Assembly (NCBI RefSeq): GCF_001420695.1
Contig: NZ_LJJB01000010.1
Location: forward strand, 2,023,734-2,087,727
DNA from: Brevibacillus choshinensis
Lineage (GTDB): Bacteria > Bacillota > Bacilli > Brevibacillales > Brevibacillaceae
DNA length: 63,994 nt
Direction: 5' to 3'
In this document: positions 38,781 through 50,260 of the stretch, in pieces
Numbering within the stretch: position 1 is the first letter of the stretch
Layout of the letters: each line of letters opens with the position of its first letter
The notes under the pieces: model-generated
What the model was told of the DNA's origin: nothing
The model's input: only the letters and a program-made list of their open reading frames with translations
Databases searched by the model: none
Program-made: the position numbers and the translations under genes

Positions 38781-38885
38781 TTGCGTTGCCCAAAGCTTTT
38801 TAGTACAATAGTGAATGTTGGTCATGGACTTGCGATGATGTGGGAGGTTGCTGACACACCCGGCCCCTTTGCCATGACCGGGGTG
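38781..38885 (+). promoter_or_regulatory. Promoter and structured leader of the S10 operon
   Basis: TTGCGT at 38781-38786 and TACAAT at 38804-38809 are 17 bases apart and should start the long S10-spc-alpha transcript. In the leader, GGTCATGG at 38820-38827 pairs perfectly with CCATGACC at 38872-38879. An overlapping alternative uses CACACCCGG near 38855 with CCGGGGTG at 38878-38885. The remainder of this 355-base gap holds the globin start region and no gene. Confidence 0.75.
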
Positions 38886-38917
38886 CAGGATATTTCCACG
38901 GAGAAATGTCTGTTTAG

Positions 38918-39253
<336 letters not shown>

Positions 39254-39254
39254 G

Positions 39255-39351
39255 GTCCCAAAACGCGACACACGCGCAGACGTTGTCTTGATAAGCGTGT
39301 TATACCAAGCAACAAACCCCTGAAATGGCACCCCTGCGCATCGGGCGGGAC
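39255..39351 (+). other. Candidate structured RNA between rpsJ and rplC
   Basis: The 150-base gap can fold as a closed domain: GTCCC at 39255-39259 with GGGAC at 39347-39351 outside, GCGCAG at 39274-39279 with CTGCGC at 39334-39339 inside. ACACGC at 39270-39275 could instead pair with GCGTGT at 39295-39300. Long gaps are rare inside this operon, so a regulatory or processing role is possible. Confidence 0.4.
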
Positions 39352-39403
39352 TTGATACAACATTAAAAACGTTTTATTGAATTAAGCACAGGAGGTGGCA
39401 CAA

Positions 39404-40033
39404 ATGACCAAAGGAATCTTAGGGAAAAAACTTGGAATGACTCAAGTTTTTGGTCCAAACGGAACAGCGATCGCTGTAACGGTCATCGAGGCTGGTTCTA
39501 ACGTAGTTCTCCAAAAGAAAGATGTGGAGAATGACGGTTACGAAGCAATCCAAATCGGCTTCGAAGACAAAAAAGAACAGCGCGCTAACAAGCCGGAAAA
39601 AGGACATGCAGCAAAAGCTAACACTGCTCCTAAGCGCTTCGTTCGCGAAATTCGCGGAGTTAACCTCGCTGACTTTGAGGTTGGTCAAGAGTTGAAGGCT
39701 GACATTTTTGCCGAGGGAGATATTGTTGACGTAGCTGGCGTATCCAAGGGTAAAGGTTTCCAAGGATCGATCAAACGTCACAACCAATCCCGCGGTCCTA
39801 TGGCTCACGGTTCGCGTTACCATCGTCGACCAGGTTCCATGGGTGCTGTAGCCCCAAACCGCGTATTTAAAGGCAAACCATTGCCAGGTCAAATGGGTGG
39901 CGACAATGTTTCCATTCAAAACCTGGAAGTGATTAAAGTAGATGCTGATCGTAACCTGATTCTCGTAAAAGGCTCCGTGCCTGGTCCGAAAAACGGTTGT
40001 GTATTGGTATCGACGGCAGTCAAGAGTAAATAG
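39404..40033 (+). CDS. rplC: 50S ribosomal protein L3
   Basis: L3 helps start 50S assembly and reaches toward the peptidyl transferase centre. The 209-residue protein opens [16 protein letters not shown] and has the conserved loop [13 protein letters not shown] near 137 followed by [13 protein letters not shown], which contacts 23S rRNA and contains the methylatable glutamine region. ATG at 39404 follows GGAGGTGG; the GTG at 39395 lies inside that site. Confidence 0.97.
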   Translation: MTKGILGKKLGMTQVFGPNGTAIAVTVIEAGSNVVLQKKDVENDGYEAIQIGFEDKKEQRANKPEKGHAAKANTAPKRFVREIRGVNLADFEVGQELKADIFAEGDIVDVAGVSKGKGFQGSIKRHNQSRGPMAHGSRYHRRPGSMGAVAPNRVFKGKPLPGQMGGDNVSIQNLEVIKVDADRNLILVKGSVPGPKNGCVLVSTAVKSK

Positions 40034-40053
40034 TTAGGAAAGGAGGAACTGAC

Positions 40054-40677
40054 ATGCCGAAAGTAGCTCTTTATAACCAAACTGGTTCTCAAGTTGGCGA
40101 AATCGATTTGGCAGACAGCGTATTTGGGATTGAGCCTAACAGCGCAGTTCTGTACGAAGCGATCGTGATGCAACAAGCATCCCAACGTCAAGGTACACAT
40201 GATGTAAAGAACCGCTCCGAAGTACGTGGTGGTGGCCGCAAGCCATGGCGCCAAAAAGGTACAGGTCGCGCACGCCAAGGTTCCATTCGCTCTCCGCAAT
40301 GGAAAGGTGGCGGTGTTGTATTCGGTCCAACTCCGCGCAAATACGGTTACAAACTGAACCGTAAAGTTCGTCGTCTGGCACTGAAATCTGCACTCTCCAC
40401 AAAAGTACAAAACAACGAACTGCTGGTACTGGAAGCTCTGAATTTCGCAGCTCCTAAGACCAAAGAAATGACAGCTGTATTGAGCAGCTTGAAAGTAGAT
40501 CGCAAAGTTCTGATCGTTACCTCCGAGTATGATCAAAACGTAGCGCTCTCTTCCCGCAACATCCCAGGTGCAAAAATCGTAGATGCTGCAGGCATTAACG
40601 TTCTGGATCTGGTAGCGCATGACAAAGTAATCGTAACGAAAGAAGCGATTGCGAAAGTAGAGGAGGTGCTCGCCTAA
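40054..40677 (+). CDS. rplD: 50S ribosomal protein L4
   Basis: L4 lines the exit tunnel. The 207-residue protein has the tunnel loop [20 protein letters not shown] (about 63-82), whose Lys/Gly/Arg residues look wild-type at macrolide-affecting positions, and [18 protein letters not shown]. In some bacteria L4 represses the S10 operon. Its TAA overlaps the rplW ATG by one base, so the two are coupled. Confidence 0.97.
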   Translation: MPKVALYNQTGSQVGEIDLADSVFGIEPNSAVLYEAIVMQQASQRQGTHDVKNRSEVRGGGRKPWRQKGTGRARQGSIRSPQWKGGGVVFGPTPRKYGYKLNRKVRRLALKSALSTKVQNNELLVLEALNFAAPKTKEMTAVLSSLKVDRKVLIVTSEYDQNVALSSRNIPGAKIVDAAGINVLDLVAHDKVIVTKEAIAKVEEVLA

Positions 40678-40967
40678 TGAAGAGCCTTCATGATGTCCTT
40701 AAACGCCCTGTCATTACCGAGCGCACCACTGATATGATGGCTGAGAAAAAGTACGTTTTCGAAGTACCTCTCAAAGCCAACAAAACAGAGATCAAGCAAG
40801 CGGTTGAGAAAGTATTTGGCGTAAAAGTTGAAGCAGTTAACACCGTTCGTGTTCCTGCAAAACCAAAACGTTACGGAAAATACTCCGGTTACACATCCGA
40901 GTGGAAGAAAGCAATCGTTAAGCTGACTGATGACAGCAAAGAATTGGCCTTCTACGAGGGAGTATAA
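40677..40967 (+). CDS. rplW: 50S ribosomal protein L23
   Basis: L23 surrounds the tunnel exit and docks trigger factor and SRP. The 96-residue protein has the family start [39 protein letters not shown] and the basic [20 protein letters not shown] segment. The start overlaps the rplD stop. Confidence 0.97.
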   Translation: MKSLHDVLKRPVITERTTDMMAEKKYVFEVPLKANKTEIKQAVEKVFGVKVEAVNTVRVPAKPKRYGKYSGYTSEWKKAIVKLTDDSKELAFYEGV

Positions 40968-40999
40968 CCTCGACGACTACCGAAAAGGAGGGTATTAAC

Positions 41000-41830
41000 A
41001 TGGGTATCAAAAAGTTTAAACCGACTTCTCCTGGTCGTCGCCAAATGACGGTTTCTACTTTCGAGGAGATCACCACATCGACTCCTGAAAAATCCTTGTT
41101 GGCGCCTCTCAGCAAACAAGCTGGACGCAACAACCAAGGTAGAATTACCGTTCGTCATCAAGGTGGCGGTCACAAACGTAAGTACCGTATTATCGACTTC
41201 AAACGTAACAAAGATGGTATCATTGGTCGCGTAGCAACCATTGAATACGATCCAAACCGTTCCGCTAACATCGCACTGATCAACTATGCAGACGGTGAAA
41301 AGCGTTACATTATCGCTCCACACAACCTGAAAGTGGGCGACCAGATCGTATCCGGAGCAGATGCCGACATCAAAATCGGTAACGCACTGCCTTTGGAGAA
41401 AATCCCGGTAGGTACTACGATCCATAACATTGAGTTGAAACCTGGTAAAGGTGGCCAACTGGTTCGTGCAGCTGGTACTTCCGCTCAATTGCTTGGTCGT
41501 GATGGCGAGTTCGTAATCGTGCGCCTATCTTCTGGTGAAACACGCCGCATTCATAACGTTTGCCGTGCTACCATCGGTCAAGTAGGTAACCAAGATCATG
41601 AACTGCTGAACATTGGTAAAGCAGGACGTTCCCGCTGGTTGGGTATTCGCCCGACTGTACGTGGTAGCGTAATGAACCCTAACGATCACCCACACGGTGG
41701 TGGTGAAGGTCGCGCTCCAATCGGACGTAAAGCACCTGTTACTCCTTGGGGCAAACCAACTCTGGGTCTCAAAACTCGGAAGAAGAAAAACAAATCCGAT
41801 CAGTACATTATCCGCCGTCGCAAGAAGTAA
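41000..41830 (+). CDS. rplB: 50S ribosomal protein L2
   Basis: L2 is required for subunit association and supports peptidyl transfer. The 276-residue protein has the central [16 protein letters not shown], the C-terminal [17 protein letters not shown] segment near residue 225 with the conserved histidine, and a basic tail ([19 protein letters not shown]). AAGGAGGG precedes the ATG. Confidence 0.98.
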   Translation: MGIKKFKPTSPGRRQMTVSTFEEITTSTPEKSLLAPLSKQAGRNNQGRITVRHQGGGHKRKYRIIDFKRNKDGIIGRVATIEYDPNRSANIALINYADGEKRYIIAPHNLKVGDQIVSGADADIKIGNALPLEKIPVGTTIHNIELKPGKGGQLVRAAGTSAQLLGRDGEFVIVRLSSGETRRIHNVCRATIGQVGNQDHELLNIGKAGRSRWLGIRPTVRGSVMNPNDHPHGGGEGRAPIGRKAPVTPWGKPTLGLKTRKKKNKSDQYIIRRRKK

Positions 41831-41879
41831 GCTAGGCTGATACTATAACCGAACGCCTTTGGCGAAGGGAGGTTCACTA

Positions 41880-42161
41880 ATGGGACGTAGCTTAAAAAAG
41901 GGTCCTTTCGTGGATGACCACTTGATGAAAAAAGTTGACGAGCAAAATGAAAAGAACGAGAAGCGAGTGATCAAAACTTGGTCCCGTCGTTCCACCATTT
42001 TCCCTGATTTCGTTGGACACACGTTTGCAGTTTATGATGGCCGCAAACACGTACCAGTTTACGTATCAGAAGACATGGTTGGTCATAAATTGGGTGAATT
42101 CGCACCAACTCGTACCTTCAAGGGTCACGTCGACAACGACAAGAAATCCAAGAAGCGCTAA
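41880..42161 (+). CDS. rpsS: 30S ribosomal protein S19
   Basis: S19 binds S13 in the head and contacts the A-site region. The 93-residue protein opens [19 protein letters not shown] and includes [26 protein letters not shown] at 41880 follows GGGAGG; the longer open frame back to 41859 has no start signal. Confidence 0.97.
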   Translation: MGRSLKKGPFVDDHLMKKVDEQNEKNEKRVIKTWSRRSTIFPDFVGHTFAVYDGRKHVPVYVSEDMVGHKLGEFAPTRTFKGHVDNDKKSKKR

Positions 42162-42190
42162 TTTTCTCTTGACAGAGAGGAGGTACAAAG

Positions 42191-42523
42191 ATGGAAGCAA
42201 AAGCAGTTGCACGCAATATTCGCATCGCGTCTCGTAAAGTCCGCCTGGTGGTTGACTTGATCAGAGGCAAGCAAGTAGGTGAAGCTTTGGCGATCTTGAA
42301 ACACACGCCTAAAGCAGCTTCTCCGGTTGTTGAAAAGCTACTGAAGTCCGCTATTGCAAACGCTGAGCATAACTTCGAGCTGGATCCAAATAGCTTGGTT
42401 GTTGGCAAAATCTTCGTGGATCAAGGTCCTACGTTGAAGCGTTTCCGTCCGCGCGCTATGGGTCGCGCTAGCCGCATCCATAAACGCACGAGCAACATTA
42501 CAGTGGTACTAAACGAGAAATAA
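42191..42523 (+). CDS. rplV: 50S ribosomal protein L22
   Basis: L22 lines the narrow part of the exit tunnel with L4. The 110-residue protein has [20 protein letters not shown] and the extended beta-hairpin [18 protein letters not shown] near 83-100. No deletion or insertion typical of macrolide resistance is evident in that loop. GAGGAGG precedes the ATG. Confidence 0.97.
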   Translation: MEAKAVARNIRIASRKVRLVVDLIRGKQVGEALAILKHTPKAASPVVEKLLKSAIANAEHNFELDPNSLVVGKIFVDQGPTLKRFRPRAMGRASRIHKRTSNITVVLNEK

Positions 42524-42536
42524 GGAGGGATTACGT

Positions 42537-43199
42537 GTGGGTCAAAAGGTAAGCCCGGTCGGTCTTCGGATCGGAGTTATTCGTGACTGGGAGTCCAAGT
42601 GGTACGCTGATAAGGACTTCGCAACACTGTTGCACGAAGACTTGAAAATCCGTAAGTATGTAAAAGGGCGTCTGAAAGATGCTGCAGTATCCACTATCGA
42701 AATCGAACGCGCAGCTAATCGCGTGAACGTTACGATTCACACCGCTAAGCCTGGTATGGTAATTGGTAAAGGTGGAGCAGAAGTTGAAACTTTGCGTAAA
42801 TCCCTTACTGAACTGACTGGCAAACGCGTTCATATCAACATCAACGAAGTAAAACGTCCTGACCTGGATGCTACTCTGGTAGCTGAAAATATTGCACGCC
42901 AATTGGAAAACCGCATTTCTTTCCGCCGTGCGCAAAAGCAATCGATCACTCGTACGCTTCGCTCTGGCGCAAAAGGTATCAAAACTTTGGTTAGCGGTCG
43001 CCTTGGCGGTGCTGACATCGCACGTTCTGAAGGTTACAGCGAAGGTACTGTTCCGCTTCACACACTGCGTGCTGACATCGACTACGGTACTGCTGAAGCA
43101 CATACCACTTATGGTCGTATCGGTGTAAAAGTGTGGATCTATCGTGGAGAAGTCCTTCCAGCGAGAAAGAACGTCGCTACTGAGGAAGGAGGCAAGTAA
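42537..43199 (+). CDS. rpsC: 30S ribosomal protein S3
   Basis: S3 lies at the mRNA entry channel and helps unwind mRNA. The 220-residue protein has the KH-like domain with [16 protein letters not shown] near residue 78 and the C-terminal domain [30 protein letters not shown] (quoted only as a landmark near 157-186). The start is GTG at 42537 after AAGGAGGG; length is normal. Confidence 0.97.
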   Translation: MGQKVSPVGLRIGVIRDWESKWYADKDFATLLHEDLKIRKYVKGRLKDAAVSTIEIERAANRVNVTIHTAKPGMVIGKGGAEVETLRKSLTELTGKRVHININEVKRPDLDATLVAENIARQLENRISFRRAQKQSITRTLRSGAKGIKTLVSGRLGGADIARSEGYSEGTVPLHTLRADIDYGTAEAHTTYGRIGVKVWIYRGEVLPARKNVATEEGGK

Positions 43200-43201
43200 T
43201 C

Positions 43202-43636
43202 ATGTTGACGCCAAAACGCGTGAAACACCGTAAACAACACCGCGGAAAAATGGCTGGTAACGCAAAAGGCGGTACTACTATTGCGTTCGGTGAATACGGA
43301 TTGCAAGCAATGGAACCATCTTGGGTAACGAACCGTCAGATCGAGGCTGCTCGTATCGCGATGACTCGTTACATCAAACGTGGTGGTAAAGTTTGGATCA
43401 AAATCTTCCCTGACAAACCAGTTACACAAAAACCGCTCGAAGTACGGATGGGTTCCGGTAAAGGTTCTCCTGAGAAATGGGTAGCGGTAGTGAAGCCAGG
43501 CAAGATCATGTTTGAACTTGCTGGGGTTCCTGAAGAAGTCGCTCGCGAAGCTATGCGTCTGGCTATGCACAAACTGCCTATCAAGTGCAAGTTCGTGAAG
43601 CGTGAAGAAGTGGGTGGTGACGCACATGAAGGCTAA
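43202..43636 (+). CDS. rplP: 50S ribosomal protein L16
   Basis: L16 positions A-site tRNA in the 50S subunit. The 144-residue protein has the conserved [15 protein letters not shown] start, [14 protein letters not shown], and [17 protein letters not shown] near 80-96, which includes the conserved arginine near the CCA end. It ends with a tail overlapping rpmC by 11 bases. Confidence 0.97.
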   Translation: MLTPKRVKHRKQHRGKMAGNAKGGTTIAFGEYGLQAMEPSWVTNRQIEAARIAMTRYIKRGGKVWIKIFPDKPVTQKPLEVRMGSGKGSPEKWVAVVKPGKIMFELAGVPEEVAREAMRLAMHKLPIKCKFVKREEVGGDAHEG

Positions 43637-43823
43637 TGAGTACCGTAATTTGACCACTGCCGAGATCGAACAAAACGTTACTTCTTTGAAAGAAGAGTTG
43701 TTCAACCTTCGTTTCCAGCTGGCTACGGGTCAACTCGAAACCACATCTCGTATCAAACAAGTGCGTAAGGATATCGCACGTGCGAAAACCATCCTACGCC
43801 AGAGAGAATTGGGAATCGGCTAA
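43626..43823 (+). CDS. rpmC: 50S ribosomal protein L29
   Basis: L29 is a small helical-hairpin protein beside L23 at the tunnel exit. The 65-residue product starts [18 protein letters not shown] and contains [18 protein letters not shown], the family signature. ATG at 43626 lies inside the end of rplP, so it is translated by coupling; the upstream frame is rplP shadow. Confidence 0.96.
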   Translation: MKANEYRNLTTAEIEQNVTSLKEELFNLRFQLATGQLETTSRIKQVRKDIARAKTILRQRELGIG

Positions 43824-43845
43824 TTAAAGGAAGGAGGTTTGAACG

Positions 43846-44112
43846 ATGACCGCAGATCGCAATATGCGTCGAACCGTTGTAGGTCGCGTCGTTTCCGACA
43901 AGATGGATAAAACCATTGTTGTTCTTGTTGAAACTTACAAGACACACCCATTGTACGGTAAACGCATGAAATTCTCCAAAAAGTTCAAGGCTCACGACGA
44001 GAACAACACGGCTAAAGTGGGCGACATCGTAGAAATCATGGAAACACGTCCAATGTCCAAAGACAAACGTTTTCGTTTGGTACGTATCGTCGAAGAGGCA
44101 GTAATCGTATAA
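43846..44112 (+). CDS. rpsQ: 30S ribosomal protein S17
   Basis: S17 is an early assembly protein with an OB fold. The 88-residue protein has [41 protein letters not shown] and [20 protein letters not shown], matching family length and order. AAGGAGGT precedes the ATG. Confidence 0.96.
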   Translation: MTADRNMRRTVVGRVVSDKMDKTIVVLVETYKTHPLYGKRMKFSKKFKAHDENNTAKVGDIVEIMETRPMSKDKRFRLVRIVEEAVIV

Positions 44113-44154
44113 GATTGATTTTCGGATAAACAATTCCGAAAGGAGGAACAGTAA

Positions 44155-44523
44155 ATGATCCAAACTCAGACGAGATTGGCTGTTGCTGACAACTCCGGTG
44201 CTAAGGAACTCATGTGCATCAAGGTTCTGGGTGGTTCCGGTCGCAAAACGGCGAACATCGGTGATGTTATTGTGTGCTCCGTTAAATCCGCTACACCCGG
44301 CGGCGTTGTCAAGAAAGGTCAAGTAGTTAAAGCAGTTGTAGTACGCACAGTGAGTGGCGTTCGTCGTCAAGATGGTTCTTACATCCGTTTCGATGAAAAC
44401 GCGGCTGTAGTTATCAAAGATGATAAATCCCCTCGTGGTACTCGTATCTTTGGACCTGTAGCTCGTGAGCTTCGCGAGAAAGATTTCATGAAGATCATCT
44501 CTCTGGCTCCAGAGGTTATCTAA
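44155..44523 (+). CDS. rplN: 50S ribosomal protein L14
   Basis: L14 is at the subunit interface and the docking site of the silencing factor RsfS. The 122-residue protein has [37 protein letters not shown] and [15 protein letters not shown], all family landmarks. AAAGGAGG precedes the ATG. Confidence 0.97.
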   Translation: MIQTQTRLAVADNSGAKELMCIKVLGGSGRKTANIGDVIVCSVKSATPGGVVKKGQVVKAVVVRTVSGVRRQDGSYIRFDENAAVVIKDDKSPRGTRIFGPVARELREKDFMKIISLAPEVI

Positions 44524-44572
44524 TTGAACGGAAAAACTCAGGCAGTTTGTTCGATAGGAGGTGCACCAAGCG

Positions 44573-44887
44573 ATGCACGTTAAAAAAGGCGACACTGTTA
44601 TCGTAAATGCGGGTAAAGATAAAGGCAAAAAAGGTCGCGTTCTCGCTGCTTATCCGAAGAAAGAACGCGTTCTGGTTGAAGGTATCAACCTCGTAAAGAA
44701 ACACAGCCGTCCGTCTCAAGCTAACCCGCAAGGTGGCATTGTGACTCAAGAAGCAGCGATTCACGTTTCCAACGTATCTTTGATCGATCCGAAGTCCGGA
44801 AAAGCTACTCGCATCGGTTACAAAGTATTGGAGAACGGCAAGAAAGTTCGTTTTGCGAAAAAGTCTGGCGAAGTACTCGACAAGTAG
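44573..44887 (+). CDS. rplX: 50S ribosomal protein L24
   Basis: L24 is one of the assembly-initiating proteins. The 104-residue product begins [21 protein letters not shown], a KOW motif, followed by [22 protein letters not shown] at 44573 is placed by TAGGAGGTGC; the GTG-type longer frame at 44561 lies in the ribosome site. Confidence 0.96.
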   Translation: MHVKKGDTVIVNAGKDKGKKGRVLAAYPKKERVLVEGINLVKKHSRPSQANPQGGIVTQEAAIHVSNVSLIDPKSGKATRIGYKVLENGKKVRFAKKSGEVLDK

Positions 44888-44914
44888 TCAGGTTGGAAAG
44901 GAGGATGTCCTTAG

Positions 44915-45457
44915 ATGGCAACAAGACTGAAAGAAAAGTATACCAATGAAATCGTGCCTGGCTTGATGAGCAAGTTTAGCTACTCGTCCATCATGCAAGT
45001 GCCGAAAGTTGAAAAGATCATCATCAACATGGGTGTAGGCGAAGCGGTAGCTAACGCTAAATCCTTGGATACTGCAGTGGAAGACCTGCAAATCATCGCT
45101 GGTCAACGACCTGTAGTAACACGCGCTAAGAAATCCATCGCTGGTTTCAAACTGCGTGAAGGTATGCCGATCGGTGCGAAGGTTACTCTGCGCGGCGAGC
45201 GTATGTACCAATTCCTCGACAAACTGATGAACGTATCTCTTCCGCGTGTCCGTGACTTCCGTGGAATTTCTTCCAAGGCATTTGACGGCCGTGGTAACTA
45301 CACACTTGGTCTGAAGGAACAACTGATCTTCCCTGAGATCGAGTACGATCAAATTGACAAGGTACGCGGTATGGACATCGTAATTGTCACTTCCGCGAAA
45401 ACGGATGAGGAAGCACGTGAATTGCTGACTCAAATGGGTATGCCATTCCGTAAATAA
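44915..45457 (+). CDS. rplE: 50S ribosomal protein L5
   Basis: L5 binds 5S rRNA with L18 and contacts P-site tRNA. The 180-residue protein has [18 protein letters not shown] near 36, [22 protein letters not shown] and [28 protein letters not shown] stands before the ATG. Length is as expected. Confidence 0.97.
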   Translation: MATRLKEKYTNEIVPGLMSKFSYSSIMQVPKVEKIIINMGVGEAVANAKSLDTAVEDLQIIAGQRPVVTRAKKSIAGFKLREGMPIGAKVTLRGERMYQFLDKLMNVSLPRVRDFRGISSKAFDGRGNYTLGLKEQLIFPEIEYDQIDKVRGMDIVIVTSAKTDEEARELLTQMGMPFRK

Positions 45458-45481
45458 ACCCAATCGTAAGGAGGGAAGAAT

Positions 45482-45667
45482 GTGGCAAAGAAATCAATGA
45501 TCATCAAGCAACAGCGGGAGCCGAAGTTTGCAGTACGCGCGTACACACGTTGCGAGCGTTGCGGACGTCCTCACTCCGTATTGCGCAAATTTAAACTCTG
45601 CCGTATTTGCTTCCGTGAACTTGCTTATAAAGGTCAAATTCCAGGCGTGAAAAAAGCAAGCTGGTAA
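45482..45667 (+). CDS. rpsZ: 30S ribosomal protein S14, zinc-binding type
   Basis: This 61-residue S14 is the short form with four cysteines (CERCG and CRICF) binding zinc, in contrast to the zinc-free long paralogue used in zinc starvation. It starts at GTG 45482, reading M-A-K-K-S-M, and follows AAGGAGGG. It sits in the standard place between L5 and S8. Confidence 0.96.
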   Translation: MAKKSMIIKQQREPKFAVRAYTRCERCGRPHSVLRKFKLCRICFRELAYKGQIPGVKKASW

Positions 45668-45694
45668 TTTGAAACGGGAAGGAGGTTTTCTCTC

Positions 45695-46093
45695 ATGGTT
45701 ATGACTGATCCAATCGCAGATATGTTGACACGCATTCGTAACGCCAACATGGTTCGCCACGAGAAAGTGGAAATCCCGGCGTCTACCATTAAAAAGGAAA
45801 TCGCGCGCATTCTGAAAGAAGAAGGATTCATCCGCGATGCGGAGTTTGTTGAGGACAACAAACAAGGAATCATCCGCGTTTTCTTGAAATATGGTGCTGA
45901 GAACGAGCGTGTAATCACAGGTCTGAAACGTATCTCTAAACCAGGTCTTCGTGTTTATGCAAAGAACAATGAAGTTCCAAAGGTTTTGGGTGGCCTCGGT
46001 TGCGCGATCATCTCCACATCCACTGGTGTAATGACGGACAAGCAAGCTCGTCAAGCAGCAGTTGGCGGAGAAGTACTAGCATACATCTGGTAA
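45695..46093 (+). CDS. rpsH: 30S ribosomal protein S8
   Basis: S8 binds 16S helix 21 and in some bacteria represses the spc operon. The 132-residue protein starts [19 protein letters not shown] and ends with [22 protein letters not shown]. The ATG follows GGAGGT. Length and sequence are normal. Confidence 0.97.
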   Translation: MVMTDPIADMLTRIRNANMVRHEKVEIPASTIKKEIARILKEEGFIRDAEFVEDNKQGIIRVFLKYGAENERVITGLKRISKPGLRVYAKNNEVPKVLGGLGCAIISTSTGVMTDKQARQAAVGGEVLAYIW

Positions 46094-46130
46094 TTCAATA
46101 GATTGAAGAAAAGCACAGGAGGTGCACCAC

Positions 46131-46667
46131 ATGTCTCGTGTCGGTAGAAAACCGATCGTGGTACCTGCAGGCGTTACCCTCACTCTGAACGGAACTGAGC
46201 TGACGGTAAAGGGCCCTAAGGGTCAACTCGTTCGTAACTTTCATGAAGATATTAAAATCAACATCGCTGAGAACGAAGTAGTAGTAGAGCGTCCTAGCGA
46301 CAACAAACTGCATCGTTCCCTTCACGGTACGACTCGTGCGCTTGTTGCCAACATGGTAAAAGGCGTATCCGAAGGTTTTACTCGCACTCTTGAGCTGGTC
46401 GGTGTAGGTTACCGTGCAGCGAAAACCGGTTCCGGTGTAACACTTTCTCTCGGTTTCTCCCATCCAGTTGAGGTAACTCCTGAAGCTGGTATCGAAATCG
46501 ACGTGCCAAACCAAACCACTCTGGTGGTTAAAGGAATCAACAAAGAGCGCGTAGGACAAATTGCCGCTGAAATCCGTTCACTGCGTAAACCTGAGCCATA
46601 CAAAGGTAAAGGTATTAAGTACAGTGATGAAGTGGTTCGTCGTAAAGAAGGTAAAAAAGGTAAATAA
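46131..46667 (+). CDS. rplF: 50S ribosomal protein L6
   Basis: L6 supports the sarcin-ricin loop and late 50S assembly. The 178-residue protein starts MSRVGRKPI and has two related domains; the second holds [10 protein letters not shown] and the C-terminal [18 protein letters not shown], which contacts rRNA. ATG at 46131 follows GGAGGTGC; the upstream ATG at 46122 lies in the ribosome site. Confidence 0.97.
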   Translation: MSRVGRKPIVVPAGVTLTLNGTELTVKGPKGQLVRNFHEDIKINIAENEVVVERPSDNKLHRSLHGTTRALVANMVKGVSEGFTRTLELVGVGYRAAKTGSGVTLSLGFSHPVEVTPEAGIEIDVPNQTTLVVKGINKERVGQIAAEIRSLRKPEPYKGKGIKYSDEVVRRKEGKKGK

Positions 46668-46699
46668 GCTTCTAGCTTCATGAGAAAGGAGGCCGCTTA

Positions 46700-47062
46700 A
46701 TGTTTACGAAAGCTGATAAAAACAAAGCTCGGAAAAAACGTCACCTGCGCATCCGCAAACGCGTGATTGGTTCTACCATTCGCCCGCGTCTGAACGTGTT
46801 CCGTTCTTCTAAGCACATCTACGCTCAACTGATTGACGATGCGACTGGAGCAACTCTGGTATCTGCATCTTCTCTGGATAAAGAGCTGGGCCTGAAAAAT
46901 GGCGCTAACGTGGAAGCTGCTACAGCTGTTGGTACACTGATCGCTAAGCGTGCACAAGAAAAAGGTGCAACTGAAGTGATTTTTGACCGCGGCGGTTACA
47001 TCTATCATGGACGTATTAAAGCACTGGCAGAAGCAGCTCGCGAAGCTGGTCTGCAATTCTAA
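46700..47062 (+). CDS. rplR: 50S ribosomal protein L18
   Basis: L18 binds 5S rRNA. The 120-residue protein has a basic N-terminal arm ([20 protein letters not shown]), [18 protein letters not shown], and the C-terminal [29 protein letters not shown] lies before the ATG. Confidence 0.97.
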   Translation: MFTKADKNKARKKRHLRIRKRVIGSTIRPRLNVFRSSKHIYAQLIDDATGATLVSASSLDKELGLKNGANVEAATAVGTLIAKRAQEKGATEVIFDRGGYIYHGRIKALAEAAREAGLQF

Positions 47063-47080
47063 CAACAAGGAGGGTAAGGA

Positions 47081-47578
47081 ATGCGTATCGACCCTAGCAA
47101 ATTAGAGCTCGAAGAAAAAGTAGTCGCCGTTAACCGCGTAGCTAAGACGGTTAAGGGTGGACGTCGCATGAGCTTCAGCGCCCTGGTTGTTGTGGGTGAC
47201 CGTAACGGCCATGTAGGTGCTGGTATGGGTAAAGCTCAAGAAGTTCCAGACGCCATTCGCAAAGCGATTGACGACGCTAAGAAAAAATTGATCCGTGTAC
47301 CAATGAGAGGAACAACTGTTCCGCACGAAGTTCTGTGCCAATTTGGTGCCGGTAAAGTTCTCATCAAGCCTGCTTCTGCTGGTACTGGTGTTATCGCGGG
47401 TGGTCCTATCCGTGCCGTACTCGAGCTGGCTGGTGTGGGCGACGTACTGAGCAAATCTCTTGGTTCGAACAATCCTATCAACATGGTCAACGCTACGCTG
47501 GAAGGCCTGGGCCGTCTGAAAACAGCGGAAGATGTCGCGAAGTTGCGCGGTAAGACTGTTGACGAGTTGTTGGGTTAA
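47081..47578 (+). CDS. rpsE: 30S ribosomal protein S5
   Basis: S5 affects decoding fidelity with S4 and S12. The 165-residue protein has the double-stranded RNA-binding-like domain with [20 protein letters not shown] (spectinomycin-site loop, wild-type in appearance), [14 protein letters not shown], and [27 protein letters not shown] precedes the ATG. Confidence 0.97.
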   Translation: MRIDPSKLELEEKVVAVNRVAKTVKGGRRMSFSALVVVGDRNGHVGAGMGKAQEVPDAIRKAIDDAKKKLIRVPMRGTTVPHEVLCQFGAGKVLIKPASAGTGVIAGGPIRAVLELAGVGDVLSKSLGSNNPINMVNATLEGLGRLKTAEDVAKLRGKTVDELLG

Positions 47579-47594
47579 TAAGGAGGGAATGAAA

Positions 47595-47780
47595 ATGGCA
47601 AAATTGCAAATCACCCTCAAACGCAGCCTGATCGGACGTACTGTCGATCAACAGGACACTGTGAAAGCACTGGGTCTTCGCAAAATCAACTCCACTGTAG
47701 TGAAGGAAGATAACGCTGCAATCCGTGGAATGGTTTTCAAAGTGAAGCACTTGGTTGAAGTGAAAGAAGTAGAAGCATAA
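47595..47780 (+). CDS. rpmD: 50S ribosomal protein L30
   Basis: L30 is a small 50S protein. The 61-residue product opens [16 protein letters not shown] and has [14 protein letters not shown], the family signature. ATG at 47595 is seven bases after AGGAGGG; ATG at 47589 is a poorer option. The open frame extending upstream is rpsE shadow. Confidence 0.96.
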   Translation: MAKLQITLKRSLIGRTVDQQDTVKALGLRKINSTVVKEDNAAIRGMVFKVKHLVEVKEVEA

Positions 47781-47812
47781 TTGAACATCTCAAGAGTTAG
47801 GAGGTGCAACGT

Positions 47813-48253
47813 ATGAAATTGCATGAACTGCAACCTGCAGAAGGATCCCGTCACACTCGTAAGCGCATCGGTCGCGGTATCGGTAGCGGTACTGGCAAAA
47901 CTGCTGGTAAAGGTCACAAAGGTCAAAACGCTCGTTCCGGTGGCGGCGTACGCCCAGGTTTCGAGGGTGGTCAAAACCCATTGTACCGTCGTCTGCCTAA
48001 ACGCGGTTTCACTAACATCAGTCGTAAAGAATACGCGATTGTTAGCCTGGACGCGCTGAACCGTTTTGAAGAGGGTACTGTAGTAACACCTGAGCTTCTG
48101 AAAGAAACTGGTGTTATCAGTGCGCTGCGCGACGGTGTTAAGGTTCTTGCTAACGGCGAACTGACAGTGAAGCTGACTGTAAAAGCTCACAAGTTCTCCG
48201 GAGCTGCTGCTGAGAAGATCGCACAAGTCGGTGGAACAACCGAGGTGATCTAA
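47813..48253 (+). CDS. rplO: 50S ribosomal protein L15
   Basis: L15 is a late-assembly protein. The 146-residue protein has a glycine- and arginine-rich N-terminal extension ([20 protein letters not shown], then [20 protein letters not shown]) that penetrates the 23S core. ATG at 47813 follows TAGGAGGTGC. Its TAA shares one base with the secY ATG. Confidence 0.97.
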   Translation: MKLHELQPAEGSRHTRKRIGRGIGSGTGKTAGKGHKGQNARSGGGVRPGFEGGQNPLYRRLPKRGFTNISRKEYAIVSLDALNRFEEGTVVTPELLKETGVISALRDGVKVLANGELTVKLTVKAHKFSGAAAEKIAQVGGTTEVI

Positions 48254-49548
48254 TGTTAGCGTCCTTTACTAACATTTTTAAGATTAGCGACCTGCGTCGT
48301 AAAATCCTGTTTACGCTCATGATGTTGGTAGTGTTCCGAATCGGAAGTTTTGTACCAGTTCCTAACGTAAACGTCGAGTTGTTTCAGCAGAACACAAACC
48401 ACTTGCTTGGATTGTTAAACACCTTTTCGGGTGGAGCTCTGAAAAATTTCTCGATTTTTGCCATGGGTATCATGCCGTATATTACGGCGTCGATTATCAT
48501 GCAGCTGTTGTCGATGGACGTGATTCCAAAGCTTACGCAATGGTCACGTGAAGGAGAGGTTGGTCGACGCAAGATCGCTACGGTTACCCGCTACAGTACA
48601 ATTATTCTCGGTGCGATTCAATCCATCGGGATGACAATTGGTTTCAACAATATGGCGCCTGGCTTGTTGAAGGATACGTCCGTTGGCAGCTATGCACTCA
48701 TTGCGTTGACACTGACAGCAGGTACCGCGTTCTTGATGTGGATGGGTGAACAGATTACTGAGAAAGGAATCGGTAACGGGATTTCGATCCTGATCGTTTC
48801 CGGTATCGTCGCGAACATCCCTGGTGGAATTGAGACGATCTATTCCACTCAGTTTGCTGATCCATCCCAAAACATTTTCTTCAGCATCGTCAAAGTTGTG
48901 ATTATCTTGCTGGTGATCCTCGCTATTATTGTCGGGGTTATCTTTATGCAGCAAGGTGTGCGTAAGATTCCAGTGCAATATGCTAAGCGCGTGGTTGGAC
49001 GGAAAATGTACGGTGGTCAATCTACCCACATTCCACTGAAAATCAACTCTGCTGGTGTTATTCCTGTCATCTTCTCCATCTCGCTCGTAATTTTCCCTTC
49101 GACAATTGCTCAGTTCTGGGTTGATCAATCTGGAACAGGTATTGCCAACTGGATTTATCAAAACTTCCAAGTCAGTGCACCGCTTGGAATGGCGCTGTAC
49201 GCCATCTTGATTATCGGGTTTACCTACTTCTACACCTTTGTACAGATGAATCCTGTACAAATGGCAGAGAACATGAGGAAAAATGGCGGTTACATTCCTG
49301 GTATTCGACCTGGTAAAAACACTGAGGTGTACATTACTCGTACATTGAACCGCTTAACATTGGCGGGCGCTCTCTTCCTGATGCTGATTTCCGTCTTGCC
49401 GTTCTTCTTCAGCAAGTTGGCGAATCTGCCGCAGTCGATTTACATCGGTGGTACTTCGCTGTTGATCGTAATCGGGGTTGCCCTGGATACGATGAAACAG
49501 ATCGAAAGCCAGATGATCAAGCGCCACTACCAAGGGTTCATCAAGTAA
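48253..49548 (+). CDS. secY: Protein translocase subunit SecY
   Basis: SecY forms the membrane channel for protein export and insertion. The 431-residue protein has ten transmembrane helices, the plug region after helix 1, the gating helix ITASIIMQLLSMDVIPKL near residue 78, and the cytoplasmic loop RKIPVQYAKR near 238 that binds SecA or ribosomes. It is translationally coupled to rplO. Confidence 0.97.
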   Translation: MLASFTNIFKISDLRRKILFTLMMLVVFRIGSFVPVPNVNVELFQQNTNHLLGLLNTFSGGALKNFSIFAMGIMPYITASIIMQLLSMDVIPKLTQWSREGEVGRRKIATVTRYSTIILGAIQSIGMTIGFNNMAPGLLKDTSVGSYALIALTLTAGTAFLMWMGEQITEKGIGNGISILIVSGIVANIPGGIETIYSTQFADPSQNIFFSIVKVVIILLVILAIIVGVIFMQQGVRKIPVQYAKRVVGRKMYGGQSTHIPLKINSAGVIPVIFSISLVIFPSTIAQFWVDQSGTGIANWIYQNFQVSAPLGMALYAILIIGFTYFYTFVQMNPVQMAENMRKNGGYIPGIRPGKNTEVYITRTLNRLTLAGALFLMLISVLPFFFSKLANLPQSIYIGGTSLLIVIGVALDTMKQIESQMIKRHYQGFIK

Positions 49549-49560
49549 TACCTATGTTTT

Positions 49561-50254
<694 letters not shown>

Positions 50255-50260
50255 TTGCGA

